Origin: Nodosilinea sp. LEGE 07088
GTDB lineage: Bacteria > Cyanobacteriota > Cyanobacteriia > Phormidesmidales > Phormidesmidaceae
Direction of reading: 5' to 3'
DNA: 64,000 bases
Assembly: GCF_015207395.1 (NCBI RefSeq)
Contig: NZ_JADEWX010000013.1
Span: 1 to 64,000, forward strand
Part shown: piece after piece, positions 1 through 9,307 of the stretch
Layout: every line of letters starts with the position of its first letter
Numbering within the stretch: position 1 is the stretch's first letter
Program-made: the position numbers and the translations under genes
The notes under the pieces: model-generated
The model's database searches: none
Seen by the model: only the letters and a program-made list of their open reading frames with translations
What the model was told of the DNA's origin: nothing

Positions 1-54
1 TAGCGATGACCGAATACCACCGTTACCGGATGTGATTCGCGCTCAAGCTTCAGC

Positions 55-82
55 GCCGCAGGTGGCGGCAGCTACCTGCGGC
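55..82. terminator. Hairpin at the 3' end of the peptidase gene
   Basis: A perfect 9-bp inverted repeat (GCCGCAGGT and ACCTGCGGC, 10-nt loop) straddles the stop codon of the peptidase gene at 72-74 and is itself flanked by AAGCTT on both sides. No T run follows on the minus strand, so it may be a weak terminator or an mRNA 3'-end protecting hairpin. The bases before it hold no gene that can be supported. Confidence 0.4.
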
Positions 83-2906
83 TAAGCTTATAGATCCTGT
101 CTCTACCAGCACTTTTGGAGTAGTTACCTGTTTTCAACCACTCAGCATTGATCAACGACCACCAATCTGATGTCAATCCTTTCAGAATATATTCGTAGGG
201 CAACCAGCCATAGCCGCCAATGCCCCAATCTGTCCCCCAGGAATTGCGAACTAAAATCGCACCTTGCGAGTACCCCTTGCCCCCAGAAAAGGGCACTCGT
301 TTGTAGTTGTGGTATCCAACGGCGACCACAGCGTGGCCTCCAACAGCGGCATTGTTGCCAACCTGAGTATCTAAACGCCTGAGATTACGGGTAGCGTTAA
401 GGGGATAAGGAATAAAGCCCCGCCGCACGTTAAAAGATTCATACATCGACTGGTAAAGGGTAAAACCAAACATGCAGGGGAATCCGGCGGCCAGCACAAT
501 TTTGATGCGAGTTAGTAAATCGTCCTTGGGCACATCAGCATGGTCGATTCGAAAATAGCTAAGAGTCTGGTAATTTTGAGCCAGTGAATAGGTGAAATTG
601 GGTGGATCGTTGTCAAAGGCCGACTCATCAACCGTCCAGAACCGAGCTGGAGGAATGCCTAGAGACACCATTGCCCGCATGGTCTCTCTGGGAGAAGCAC
701 CTACATTTCCTAAACGATTGGCTAAATTTCGAGTAACTTTGTATAAGAACTGAATTGAGAGCCCCTCCGGGTCGTTAGAATCCTGTCTGGCGAAATATTC
801 AAGTAGAGCAACCCCAGCATGCGCTGTGCAAGCATTGAGAGAACCCTGGTCAGACACAGGAGGACACCAGTAGGTCAAATCAACAGCCTCAGGCAAATGG
901 GCAAAATATTCACGCTGTTCTCCAGTCTTCCCCCAGTAAATATTACGAATGAGATTATCTCCAACTGGAATACGATAGTTTGAAGAAAACTCAAAAATTG
1001 ACAGTGGTTCCTTGTGAGCATCTTTGTAGCCGAACTTTTTTTGGGTTTCTTTTTCGATGACCCCCTTGAGCCCTAACTCAATGTCTGCAAGGGGTTGATC
1101 TTGAATAAACTCGATTACGCTAGGCTTATCTTCGATCAGGTTAGGGAATGTCGAAAAGAATTCCTTCATGCATGCTACAAATTCATTGAATTCATTAATT
1201 TTTTTCTTGAATTTTTCTTTATCTCTCAGCTCTTCATCTTTCATTCCTAATTCAAAGTCTGGATTTGTTATTTTAATGACTCTAACGCCTAGATCTATAG
1301 TCGTTTTGAAAAGTCCTCCAGTTTTATTATCTCCCTTCAAAAGGAACTCAAAGTCATTGCATAGATCCTGATCCCAGCGTTCTTTTTTCCAGTCAGAGGA
1401 TAAACTTGATGCCAAAAATTCTTGATAATAGCGTCTTATGAACTGGAAAATTGCCCAATATGATATTTGCTGAAGCCATCTGAGATTTTCAATTTCTTCA
1501 ATCAGCTCCATCCTGGATTCATCCGGGAGTTTTTCGGTCGACCCTAAAATTTTCAGATTAAAAATAGTCTTCAAGTCTTCTAGACCTTCTAAATCTAAAG
1601 CTCCTAGTTTATGTTCCTCATGATTAGGCTTCATTTGAAAATTTATTATGTCGATAATTTTCTGCATATTTTCAGGCTTTATTCCAAATTCATTGCTGGT
1701 GAATTCTTGCAGATTTTTGGCATCCAGATCAGGTTTCATCTGAAAGCTCATGTTTTCGATAACTTCTTTTACGTAGCCGGATTTTATTTGAAAGTCAATA
1801 TTTTCGATAATTTTTTGCAGATTTCCAATATCCAGGTCGACAATAAATTTGAACTGCGATGCCGCCATCTTTATGGCATACTCAAAGTTTTCATAGGCTC
1901 CAACTGTCCCCACAAACTGTAGCGCTACCAGAACAAGCGGCTCGATTAACAGATAGTGTTCTTTCGCAATAAAGTCAGCAAGTCTATAAAAATGAAAACT
2001 AATATAGTTTTCTTCTTGCATCACATGATTTTGATCTTTTAGTAAATCCTCTCTCAATCGATCATTTTCGATGGAGTCAGCTACTTTTCGGAAGTTTTCT
2101 TTAAAGCGCTTTTTAAGGCCATCAGATATCTCGCGAGGCAAAAAGCTGATTAAAATTTGGGATAAGACTTCAGTGGGAACTGGTGAGGGATATGGAACGG
2201 GAATTGCTTTTCGATATTCTTTTTGAGCACCACGAAAACTATCCTGTCCTTTGCAACCAAAATTAAGCCAATAAGTCAATGCTTTGAACGTATCAATTCC
2301 GATAATTCCATCCACCGCAATTTTATAGTTATTGTCTTCTTCATAGCCATGCTCTTGCTCTTGAGTGAGTATTCTAAGCTCTTGGTATTCCGCGACAAAA
2401 GCTTGGAATAGTTTAACCAAAATAATGAGATGATTATCATAGTAATCACTTCTCATCCATTGGATCAAATCCCTGTGAGTCAATTGATGGAAGACTTCCA
2501 ATATTGTTTTCTCTTCTCTTGAAATTTTATTGTCATTATAAAGCTTTACCTTAAGCTCTCTTAATTTATTCTGTGAAATAGAATGATAGAAGCAATGGAA
2601 ATGATGCTTGAATTCTTTGACTTTTGGGTGAGAGTTTTGTGGTTTAAGGACATCGAAATACCGAATAGAGAATACAGAATATTTGTCTAGTTCAAAATCC
2701 AGATAATCAATTAGATTGTTCAGATTTGCGTTACTGAATTGTTTGAGTTGCTTTAAAATTTCATTAACTATTTTGAAATTAAGATCACACTTTTCTGGCT
2801 CAAGCGAATCTAGTAGCTGACTATCTAGCCGATAGTCTCTCAGGTCTGGATTATCGGCTACCCAGCCCAATCCTTTTTTTCTGAAATTCTCATTTGAAGT
2901 GACCAT
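72..2906 (-). CDS. Papain-family (C1A) cysteine peptidase with peptidoglycan-binding-like segment
   Basis: A 944-aa protein, far longer than a simple papain-like enzyme. The C-terminal third (about residues 660-935) is the peptidase: Cys in DQGSLNACTAHA near residue 693, His in GGHAVVAVGYH near 858 and Asn in VRNSWGTDWG near 888 form the expected triad. Residues 10-30 (GLGWVADNPDLRDY) resemble the start of many bacterial C1A proteins. Residues 198-210 (VDGIIGIDTFKAL) look like the core of a PG_binding_1 repeat. The middle (about 350-440) carries three imperfect repeats around 'FQMKP'. No signal peptide is visible, so it probably acts in the cytosol. The coding DNA for the first 650 residues is strikingly AT-rich against its surroundings, suggesting transfer or a foreign insertion. 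It lies 57 bp downstream of the STAND ATPase on the same strand, so it is plausibly its effector or a co-expressed partner; that role is inferred. Confidence 0.88.
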   Translation of the reverse strand: MVTSNENFRKKGLGWVADNPDLRDYRLDSQLLDSLEPEKCDLNFKIVNEILKQLKQFSNANLNNLIDYLDFELDKYSVFSIRYFDVLKPQNSHPKVKEFKHHFHCFYHSISQNKLRELKVKLYNDNKISREEKTILEVFHQLTHRDLIQWMRSDYYDNHLIILVKLFQAFVAEYQELRILTQEQEHGYEEDNNYKIAVDGIIGIDTFKALTYWLNFGCKGQDSFRGAQKEYRKAIPVPYPSPVPTEVLSQILISFLPREISDGLKKRFKENFRKVADSIENDRLREDLLKDQNHVMQEENYISFHFYRLADFIAKEHYLLIEPLVLVALQFVGTVGAYENFEYAIKMAASQFKFIVDLDIGNLQKIIENIDFQIKSGYVKEVIENMSFQMKPDLDAKNLQEFTSNEFGIKPENMQKIIDIINFQMKPNHEEHKLGALDLEGLEDLKTIFNLKILGSTEKLPDESRMELIEEIENLRWLQQISYWAIFQFIRRYYQEFLASSLSSDWKKERWDQDLCNDFEFLLKGDNKTGGLFKTTIDLGVRVIKITNPDFELGMKDEELRDKEKFKKKINEFNEFVACMKEFFSTFPNLIEDKPSVIEFIQDQPLADIELGLKGVIEKETQKKFGYKDAHKEPLSIFEFSSNYRIPVGDNLIRNIYWGKTGEQREYFAHLPEAVDLTYWCPPVSDQGSLNACTAHAGVALLEYFARQDSNDPEGLSIQFLYKVTRNLANRLGNVGASPRETMRAMVSLGIPPARFWTVDESAFDNDPPNFTYSLAQNYQTLSYFRIDHADVPKDDLLTRIKIVLAAGFPCMFGFTLYQSMYESFNVRRGFIPYPLNATRNLRRLDTQVGNNAAVGGHAVVAVGYHNYKRVPFSGGKGYSQGAILVRNSWGTDWGIGGYGWLPYEYILKGLTSDWWSLINAEWLKTGNYSKSAGRDRIYKLSRR

Positions 2907-2963
2907 TGGTATTTTCTCTCAAGAATAGGTTTGGAATATGCTGTTTTAAGGTTTTGGCTAAAG

Positions 2964-5900
2964 CTATCTTCCCATGGGGCATAGATGTTGAATTTTATTG
3001 CTTAACTTGGAGCGGGAATCGTGGTGGTTTTGATTTAGCCAGTTACAGCCCTGCTCAAGAAATGATTGGAGGCTGACATCTTTGACATCCCAAAGCATGA
3101 CCGTGTCATCTGCACTGCCCGTGGCTAGCCAGTGACGGTCACTACTGAAATTAACGGTGTTAATAGCTTCTCTATGACCTGTGAGTTTTAGGAGACGATC
3201 CCCCTCTGTCGTCCAGATAATGGCTGTTCCGTCATCGCTGCCGGAAGCAATTAGTTGACTGTCTGCACTGACATCCATTCCCCAAACGCCAGCCTCATGA
3301 CCTGTGAGCGTTTGTTCAAAGTTGCTGCTAAGGCCCTGAAGCTTGATGCTATTATCCACGCTGGAGGTGATCAAAATCTGTTTGTCTGGGGTAATCATAG
3401 CCTGGAGTACAGGTTGCTTATGGGCTTGTATAGTTGTTACTTGTTGAGTATCTAGTCGCCAAATACTAGCAGTACCAGCATGATTTGCAGTGACCAGTAG
3501 ATTTGTGTCTTGACTCAGGCTTAATGCATAGATTTCACCAATGTCTTGTTCTGGATTTTGAAGAGTGTTCTGCAACGTTCCATCTGGAAGTTGCCAAAAT
3601 CGAACTGCTGAGTCGTAGCCTGCGGAAATGAGGGTTTGACTATCGGCACTAAACTGAACACCGGAGACTTGATCTTCTCCATGGGCTGCAATAGTGAATA
3701 GGGAGTCTTGGCTACCGTCAGAAACAATAGACCAAAGCTTTATCGTGCCATCCTCGAATGCCCCTGCTAGGTATCGACTGTCAGGACTAATTTTCATGCT
3801 GCGAACACTAGCGCCAGCTTGTAAGACTTTGGGCGAAGCCTGGTGAGTAGTTTCTATGTCCCAAACTAGGATTCTGCCATCTTTGCCAGCCGTTGCCAGT
3901 AGTTTATTATCTGCGCTGAAATCGACACTGTGGACGTTATCAAAATGGCCACTCAGAATGCGCTGGTGGGGAGGGTCTAAGTTCCAGAGTTTGACAGTTC
4001 TGTCATTACTGGCTGTGGTGAGCAACGTACCTGAAGCATTGAAGTCTAATCCATTCAGTCGATCTGTGTGCCCCTTAAGGGTCAATAGCTCTTTGCCGTT
4101 GCGGCTCCAAATTTTTGCTGTGCCATCCACGCTGGCCGTAGCAATCAGGGTGCCACCGGGATGAAATTGAACCGCTGTTACTTCAGCAGCATGACTACTG
4201 AGAATTATCTCTGGTGATAGAAGGGCTGGTCGATTGGGATCAAATTGGCGAATTTCGACAATGCCATTTTCCATGGCAATGGCTAACCAGATCCCGTCAA
4301 TCAGCCATTGGCTGCCGGTGCTGAAACTTAAATGTGAAATAGGGCTGGGAAGATTGCCAATTGTCTGACGTAGGTTGCCGTCGCTATCCCAGAGAATGAT
4401 GGCTTGATCATCTCCGCCTGTGACTAAAAATTTGCCATCAGGGCTATAGGCCACGGCATTGACGGCATCGCGATGTTCAGAGAGTGTGTCAAGTAGTTGA
4501 CTGTTAAAATCCCAGATTTTGACGGTGCCATCGTCGCTGGCGGTGGCAAGGCGAGGCTCGGTTGGATGAAAACTAATGCTGCGTACAGCTTTTTGATGGC
4601 TATTTTCAGCGTTTCCTAGGGTTTGTAGAGCGCCGCCCTGCCGGGACCATAACGCCACCTTGCCCTCATAATCGGCCATGGCCAATCTGGAGCCATCCGG
4701 GTTGAACGCGATGTAGGAAAAGGGCACGTCTTGCTCTATCAAGGTGTCTGTTTCGTCTCCATCGGGCGTCCAGAGCCTAACCGTACCGTCTCTGCCCGCA
4801 GTGGCAATCTGGTCTTTTGGAGAGTCATTTGGGTTAACGGCAACCCCTTCTACATACTGTTCGTGGCCCGATAGGCTACCCTGTTCCCGCACCCAGTAAA
4901 CTGCCTGGGAGACCACCTGAAGGGTATCAGTCCGGAGGTTGGGATCACCTCGAAACCAGAAGGATTTTTGGAGGCGATCGCCTGCCTCTAGGGCCGCTAC
5001 CAGGGTGTCAAGGGAGTGCCGATTGGCGATAAAGCTGGCATCGGCAGCGGTGATCAGGGCTTCAATTTCCTGCCGTTGGGCCGATCGCCACCCCAGAGTA
5101 GCGGCGGTTCCTAACCCGAGAATTACGACTAGAGCAATGCCCGCGCTCATAGCTAAATTGCGATAGAGGCGCAGTTCTTGCTGACGGCGTTCTTCTTGTT
5201 CGCGGTGTTGGCGATCGCGCTCGTCTGTGGCCGCCTGGATAAACTCGGTCTCGGCAGCGTCTAGGCCCCCAAACAGCGCATCGAACACCCCATCGTGCTG
5301 AAGTTCCACCACCTGCTCCAGTTTAGAGCCTCGCCAGAGTTCATCAACGGCCTTGTCGGGGTCTGTCTGGGTGAGGGTATGCCAGTGCCGTGCCTCATCG
5401 GAGAGCCGGTGTTTGAGGTTGATAACGGCCTGATTTTCTTCCAGCCAGGTTTGCAACCTAGACCACGACCGAATCAGGGTCTCGTGGGCGAGTTCTACAG
5501 TGGCGCGACTGGAAGCGGCCTCGTCATTTAAGTCCTCATCCTGTGGCCGGGCTTCAATGGCGGCCTGGTCTTGAGCATCGCCCGTTGCCCTCCGCCAATT
5601 GCTCACCAGCAGGTTGGCATCAATCAGATGGATGAGTACCCGCCGGGTTTCTGGATCGGCGAACTGGGAGACGTAGGCCCGACGGCTGACCGCTTTGCTC
5701 GGTCCCTCTGGATTGTCTCGGCGGGCAGACATATCGACCAGGCTGAGAAAAATTTGGCGAGCCCGGCGCTGGTCTGCGGGCGATAGCTGATCGTAGATTT
5801 CGTTGACGTGCCGACGCAGGGCACCCTGCACTCCTTCAATCGCCCAATAGGTGTCACAGCAGATCAGTCGGTCTTCCAGGTGGGCGCTTTTCCAGAGTAA

Positions 5901-6833
5901 ATCCAGGGTGTACTGCAGCAGCGGGAGTTCACCCGGCTGGCCTTGCAAATCGTTGAGGATTTCTTTTAGCAGCCCTTCCTGATAGGCAACGCCGTGTAAA
6001 TTGGCGGGGTTGGCGATCGCCCGCTGCAAGTCTTCACGGGTCATGTTGGTGATAAAGCGCAGGTAGCGCTCGGTCAGCTGGCCCAAGCCGCGATAGGGCG
6101 CAAACTGATCGAGGAAGTCGGCTCGCATGGCCAGGATCAGGTAAAGCGATCGGGAACCAGCTCCGAGGGCAGATTTTTCTTGCGGCTCTGCCATCCAGCG
6201 CTGGAGATTCACCAAACTGGTGATAAATGCCTCCCGCTTTTGAGGATGGCTAATCGTGAACAATTCCTCAAATTGATCGACGAAAATGACCCAGGGGGTG
6301 CTGGGTGCCTGCAGCTGCTGGACGACCTGGACGAGGGTATTGGGAGCACCAAGACGAGCCAGCCTGGCCTCAGCCTGCTTAAAGTGACCCAGCAAACTGG
6401 CATAAAGAGAGTCAAAGGGATCTTCATCGGGGGTCAAGGTCAGATCAATCAAGTTTGTGCCCTGCGCTTCTAACAGCTTGGGAATGATTCCGGCCCGTAC
6501 CAGAGACGACTTACCACTGCCGGAGGCCCCTAACAAAATCAAACAGCGATGGGTGGTCAGGTGAGTGAGCAGATCAGAAATCAGAGATTCGCGGCCAAAA
6601 AATCGCTCGCGATCGGTGGCCTCAAATTTTTTCAGACCTTTGTAGGGAGAGGCGGTAATCAAGGGGCGAGATTGTACCGCTGCCACAGAGGTTTGCTGAA
6701 TGATTTGAGTTTCAATATGGGTCTGAGAAAAGTCGACTCGATGCCCCGATCCTTCGACCTGGAAATCACGCCCAATCTGCAAATCTTGGGACTGGCGACT
6801 GTCTGAACCCGGCTGACGAGACCCTTCAGTCAT
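2964..6833 (-). CDS. Novel-STAND NTPase with WD40 double propeller
   Basis: 1289 aa. Residues 20-38 hold a short motif (GRDFQVEGSGHRVDFSQT) also present in the upstream gene. The NTPase module starts at SPYKGL (62), a signature of WD40-linked nSTAND proteins. Walker A is GASGSGKSS (102-110) and the Walker B region is WVIFVDQFEE (181-190). A helical region follows, then one hydrophobic segment (about 561-582) preceded by a charged coiled stretch, so the protein may sit at the membrane. From about 650 to 1255 there are 14 WD40 repeats, readable by their endings (RLWTPDG, KIWDFNS, KLWNLDP, LVWDIET, MLWDVKD and others), enough for two seven-bladed propellers. The family acts as ligand-triggered oligomerising switches, with the propeller as sensor. 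It overlaps the upstream gene by 4 bp (ATGA), indicating translational coupling. The trigger is unknown. Confidence 0.9.
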   Translation of the reverse strand: MTEGSRQPGSDSRQSQDLQIGRDFQVEGSGHRVDFSQTHIETQIIQQTSVAAVQSRPLITASPYKGLKKFEATDRERFFGRESLISDLLTHLTTHRCLILLGASGSGKSSLVRAGIIPKLLEAQGTNLIDLTLTPDEDPFDSLYASLLGHFKQAEARLARLGAPNTLVQVVQQLQAPSTPWVIFVDQFEELFTISHPQKREAFITSLVNLQRWMAEPQEKSALGAGSRSLYLILAMRADFLDQFAPYRGLGQLTERYLRFITNMTREDLQRAIANPANLHGVAYQEGLLKEILNDLQGQPGELPLLQYTLDLLWKSAHLEDRLICCDTYWAIEGVQGALRRHVNEIYDQLSPADQRRARQIFLSLVDMSARRDNPEGPSKAVSRRAYVSQFADPETRRVLIHLIDANLLVSNWRRATGDAQDQAAIEARPQDEDLNDEAASSRATVELAHETLIRSWSRLQTWLEENQAVINLKHRLSDEARHWHTLTQTDPDKAVDELWRGSKLEQVVELQHDGVFDALFGGLDAAETEFIQAATDERDRQHREQEERRQQELRLYRNLAMSAGIALVVILGLGTAATLGWRSAQRQEIEALITAADASFIANRHSLDTLVAALEAGDRLQKSFWFRGDPNLRTDTLQVVSQAVYWVREQGSLSGHEQYVEGVAVNPNDSPKDQIATAGRDGTVRLWTPDGDETDTLIEQDVPFSYIAFNPDGSRLAMADYEGKVALWSRQGGALQTLGNAENSHQKAVRSISFHPTEPRLATASDDGTVKIWDFNSQLLDTLSEHRDAVNAVAYSPDGKFLVTGGDDQAIILWDSDGNLRQTIGNLPSPISHLSFSTGSQWLIDGIWLAIAMENGIVEIRQFDPNRPALLSPEIILSSHAAEVTAVQFHPGGTLIATASVDGTAKIWSRNGKELLTLKGHTDRLNGLDFNASGTLLTTASNDRTVKLWNLDPPHQRILSGHFDNVHSVDFSADNKLLATAGKDGRILVWDIETTHQASPKVLQAGASVRSMKISPDSRYLAGAFEDGTIKLWSIVSDGSQDSLFTIAAHGEDQVSGVQFSADSQTLISAGYDSAVRFWQLPDGTLQNTLQNPEQDIGEIYALSLSQDTNLLVTANHAGTASIWRLDTQQVTTIQAHKQPVLQAMITPDKQILITSSVDNSIKLQGLSSNFEQTLTGHEAGVWGMDVSADSQLIASGSDDGTAIIWTTEGDRLLKLTGHREAINTVNFSSDRHWLATGSADDTVMLWDVKDVSLQSFLEQGCNWLNQNHHDSRSKLSNKIQHLCPMGR

Positions 6834-7360
6834 AGGACAAACCAGGCTTTCGCCACCAGCGATGAAACTTTCCTAACGGGTTCAGCCAGAACTTGAACCC
6901 CGTCCAACCCTTTCTTCAGCGCAGTGACGGCTTGATCAACTAAACCTTTGTCAGGTTCCGGTTTCTGCAGCTCTTCTTCCAGAGTTTGGATGGGGACGGC
7001 GGCGGTTTGCTTTTCGGCTGAATTGAGTTCTGCATTGGCTGCGATCGCCTGCTTGAGATCTGCGATCGCAGCAATAATAGCCTGTGAATCTTGGGCTGAG
7101 GATGTTGGTTCGGGCAGGCGGTTCTCGCTAGATCCTACGGTTGTTAGGGTTTGGCTGAAGTCCGCAGTTGTCCCTTCTCCCTGGATCTGAAAATCTCGGC
7201 CTACGGAGAAAGACTGGGTTTGCACTGCAGACTGCCCTAGTTCTGCTCCTGAATCAGGGACAGCTAATACAATCGGGAGCTTAGATTTTAGCTTTTCCTT
7301 TTCAGCTATTGATAGGGCTTCAATAGAGGCAAGAATCTGCTCGACAGTTAACTTAATCAT
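6830..7360 (-). CDS. Small STAND-associated protein sharing the GRDFQ motif
   Basis: 176 aa from ATG at 7360 (a TTG at 7375 would add five residues). Not a family I can name. Three parts are visible: an N-terminal helical segment (LTVEQILASIEALS followed by Lys-rich residues), a middle motif (about residues 52-71, GRDFQIQGEGTTADFSQT) nearly identical in pattern to residues 21-38 of the downstream STAND ATPase, and a helical C-terminus ending in hydrophobic residues (LAEPVRKVSSLVAKAWFVL). Its stop overlaps the ATPase start (ATGA), so the pair is a translationally coupled unit. The shared motif suggests that the two proteins recognise each other through like-with-like contacts, as amyloid-type signalling motifs do for some bacterial NLR-like proteins; this is inference. 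Confidence 0.7.
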   Translation of the reverse strand: MIKLTVEQILASIEALSIAEKEKLKSKLPIVLAVPDSGAELGQSAVQTQSFSVGRDFQIQGEGTTADFSQTLTTVGSSENRLPEPTSSAQDSQAIIAAIADLKQAIAANAELNSAEKQTAAVPIQTLEEELQKPEPDKGLVDQAVTALKKGLDGVQVLAEPVRKVSSLVAKAWFVL

Positions 7361-7375
7361 GGCTTCTGCACCCAA

Positions 7376-7802
7376 TTGAAGGACCTGGATCCTGAAGAAA
7401 GACTGTTAGAACAAGTCAAAATCCTAAAACAGTCGAGACGCTCTAAGCCAGGCTGAGTTGAAGTGAGTGAGCTTTCCCTAGGTAGCAAAGAGCTAGGGAT
7501 TGGCTGGGTTGAGACGATTTGGCCTAACCAGTTCAACCTAATAATAAGTATAAGAGGATGTCAGACCTTCTGCTTGCAATTTAAACTCACCCAATCTTCG
7601 GTTGGAATAAAACCAAAATATTTCGTTGTTTTTTTTAAAGCAATTTCAAAGATCCCAACCCTACTGATTAGCCGCGCTCATTTCCCCTATTCACGCATGA
7701 AAAATTTTGTTGGCTCACCTAGGGAGCACTGGCAGACCAGCCCTAAAACGCACGCATTCAGATAGAGTAAAGCGGTAAACATAATGTCGGTAGTGGAGGG
7801 CC
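7376..7802. other. Divergent intergenic region, STAND operon / tsaE
   Basis: 427 bp between the minus-strand STAND operon and plus-strand tsaE. It is AT-rich for this genome, with a run of eight or nine T near 7625-7640, and must hold both promoters. No open frame with convincing start site or composition, and no repeat, was seen. Confidence 0.5.
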
Positions 7803-8303
7803 ATGGCGCAGTGGTCGTTTACGGTTGGCCTACCGGATGCTGAGGCCACCCAACAGCTAGGATTTCGGCTGGGGCAGTGTTGCCCACTGGGGACGGTGCT
7901 GCTGCTGTCAGGCAACCTGGGCAGCGGCAAGACGACGCTGGTGCAGGGGCTAGGGGCCGGACTGGGAATTGAGGAGCCGATCAGTAGCCCCACCTTTACC
8001 CTGATCAACGAGTATCTGGCGGGGCGCGTGCCCCTTTACCATGTGGACTTGTATCGCCTGACCCCGGAGCAGGCTGAGTCGCTGGAGCTGGCCAGCTACT
8101 GGGAGGGTAGTGAGGTTACACCAGGCATCGTTGCCATTGAATGGGCGGAGCGCTTGATCGACCCGCCGCCAGAGGCGATCGCAATCAGCCTTGGGGATGG
8201 GGAAAAGGGTGGCCGGGAGGCCGTGCTGCGAGCCGAGGGAGAAGCCCTAGTTGCTGTGTTGAAGGAGGGACTGGGCCATGGCCTACTGGTTGATGAAATC
8301 TGA
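7803..8303 (+). CDS. tsaE: tRNA t6A37 biosynthesis ATPase TsaE
   Basis: 166 aa, the usual size. Walker A is GNLGSGKTTL, followed by SSPTFTLINEY and YHVDLYRL, all diagnostic for TsaE (YjeE). TsaE is the ATPase that works with TsaD and TsaB in forming N6-threonylcarbamoyladenosine at position 37 of ANN-decoding tRNAs. The ATG at 7803 follows GCC within a purine-poor leader. The 3' end overlaps the next gene by 26 bp, so the two are probably co-translated. The partners tsaB and tsaD are not in the window. Confidence 0.93.
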   Translation: MAQWSFTVGLPDAEATQQLGFRLGQCCPLGTVLLLSGNLGSGKTTLVQGLGAGLGIEEPISSPTFTLINEYLAGRVPLYHVDLYRLTPEQAESLELASYWEGSEVTPGIVAIEWAERLIDPPPEAIAISLGDGEKGGREAVLRAEGEALVAVLKEGLGHGLLVDEI

Positions 8304-8736
8304 ACCGGATGTCTACAGCATTGGCGATCTGGAGCGCGATCGCACCGAGCTGTGGGACGGGGTGCGCAACTACCAGGCCCGCAACTTTCTCACCAGTATG
8401 GCGCTGGGCGACCGGGCCTTTTTCTACCACTCCAACACCAAACCCCCTGGTATTGTGGGTCTGATGGAGATCATCGACATTAACGTAGTAGACCCCACCC
8501 AGTTTGACGCCGCCAGCAAATACTACGACCCTAAATCTCCCCCCGAAAAGCCCCGCTGGTATACAGTGACGGTGGGCTATCTAGAGACCTTTGCGACTAG
8601 CATAACCCTGGATGACCTGCGCACCGCCTTTAGCCCCGAGGAGTTGTGGGTGGTGCGTCGGGGCAATCGTCTATCGGTAATGCCGGTGGCGAATGCGGTG
8701 GCCGAAAAGCTGCTGACGATGGCTCGTTCTGCTTAA
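8278..8736 (+). CDS. EVE domain-containing protein
   Basis: 152 aa covering one EVE domain (a PUA-like fold). The start MAYWLMKSEPDVYSI and the segments WDGVRNYQARNF and GDRAFFYHSN are typical of the family. EVE proteins are thought to bind modified nucleobases in DNA or RNA; the substrate here is unknown. The gene begins inside tsaE (26-bp overlap, different frame) and precedes an ExbD gene by 35 bp, so it sits in the middle of a likely three-gene operon. Confidence 0.88.
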   Translation: MAYWLMKSEPDVYSIGDLERDRTELWDGVRNYQARNFLTSMALGDRAFFYHSNTKPPGIVGLMEIIDINVVDPTQFDAASKYYDPKSPPEKPRWYTVTVGYLETFATSITLDDLRTAFSPEELWVVRRGNRLSVMPVANAVAEKLLTMARSA

Positions 8737-8771
8737 TTCGGTTTGTCTGGACATTCCCTTCAGGAATTTTG

Positions 8772-9182
8772 ATGATGCATCTGCCCGAAGACCCCGAAAC
8801 GCCGCTGCAAATTAACATCGTGCCGATGATCGATGTGGTGTTTGCGGTGCTGGCATTTTTTATTTTGTCGAGCCTATTTCTCACCCGCAATGAGGGGCTG
8901 CCGGTGACCCTGCCGGGAGCCGAGACCGCCGAGACCCAGGCCCAGCGCCAGGTGGTGGTGACGATCAATGCGGCGGGGGAAGCCTTTGTGGGCGATCGGG
9001 CAGTGACCGATGAACAGCTGATTGAGGCGATTCAATCGCTGGGCACCCTGACCGATGGCGGCTTGGTAGTAGTGCGGGCCGACCAGTCGGTGAGCTACGG
9101 TCGGGTGGTAGCGGTGATGGATCAGCTGCGATCGCTGCCGGGGGTGCAGTTGGCGATCGCCACCGAGGGCAGACAGCCCTAG
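8772..9182 (+). CDS. ExbD/TolR-family biopolymer transport protein
   Basis: 136 aa from the ATG at 8772, preceded by AGGA about eight bases upstream; the open frame extends further 5' but that part overlaps the EVE gene and is not ExbD-like. A single N-terminal membrane helix follows the family signature (INIVPMIDVVFAVLAFFIL, with the Asp of 'MID' that couples to proton flow). The rest is a periplasmic domain. Family members work with ExbB/TolQ motors; no exbB gene lies next to it here, so its partner must be elsewhere. Confidence 0.9.
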   Translation: MMHLPEDPETPLQINIVPMIDVVFAVLAFFILSSLFLTRNEGLPVTLPGAETAETQAQRQVVVTINAAGEAFVGDRAVTDEQLIEAIQSLGTLTDGGLVVVRADQSVSYGRVVAVMDQLRSLPGVQLAIATEGRQP

Positions 9183-9307
9183 GGTTAACTCGGCCGGGTT
9201 AACGACCCTAGCGGGATGTTTCAGAATATCTCAATTCAATAAATTGTCGTTCAGGCCATGGACTAGAGCTAGGATCGTAGTCCACGCTGAAAACCTGGAT
9301 CTGCAAC

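Noticed and set aside
7463-7765. 100-codon plus-strand open frame upstream of tsaE
   Set aside because: Low-complexity translation with no SD and lying in the AT-rich divergent promoter region.
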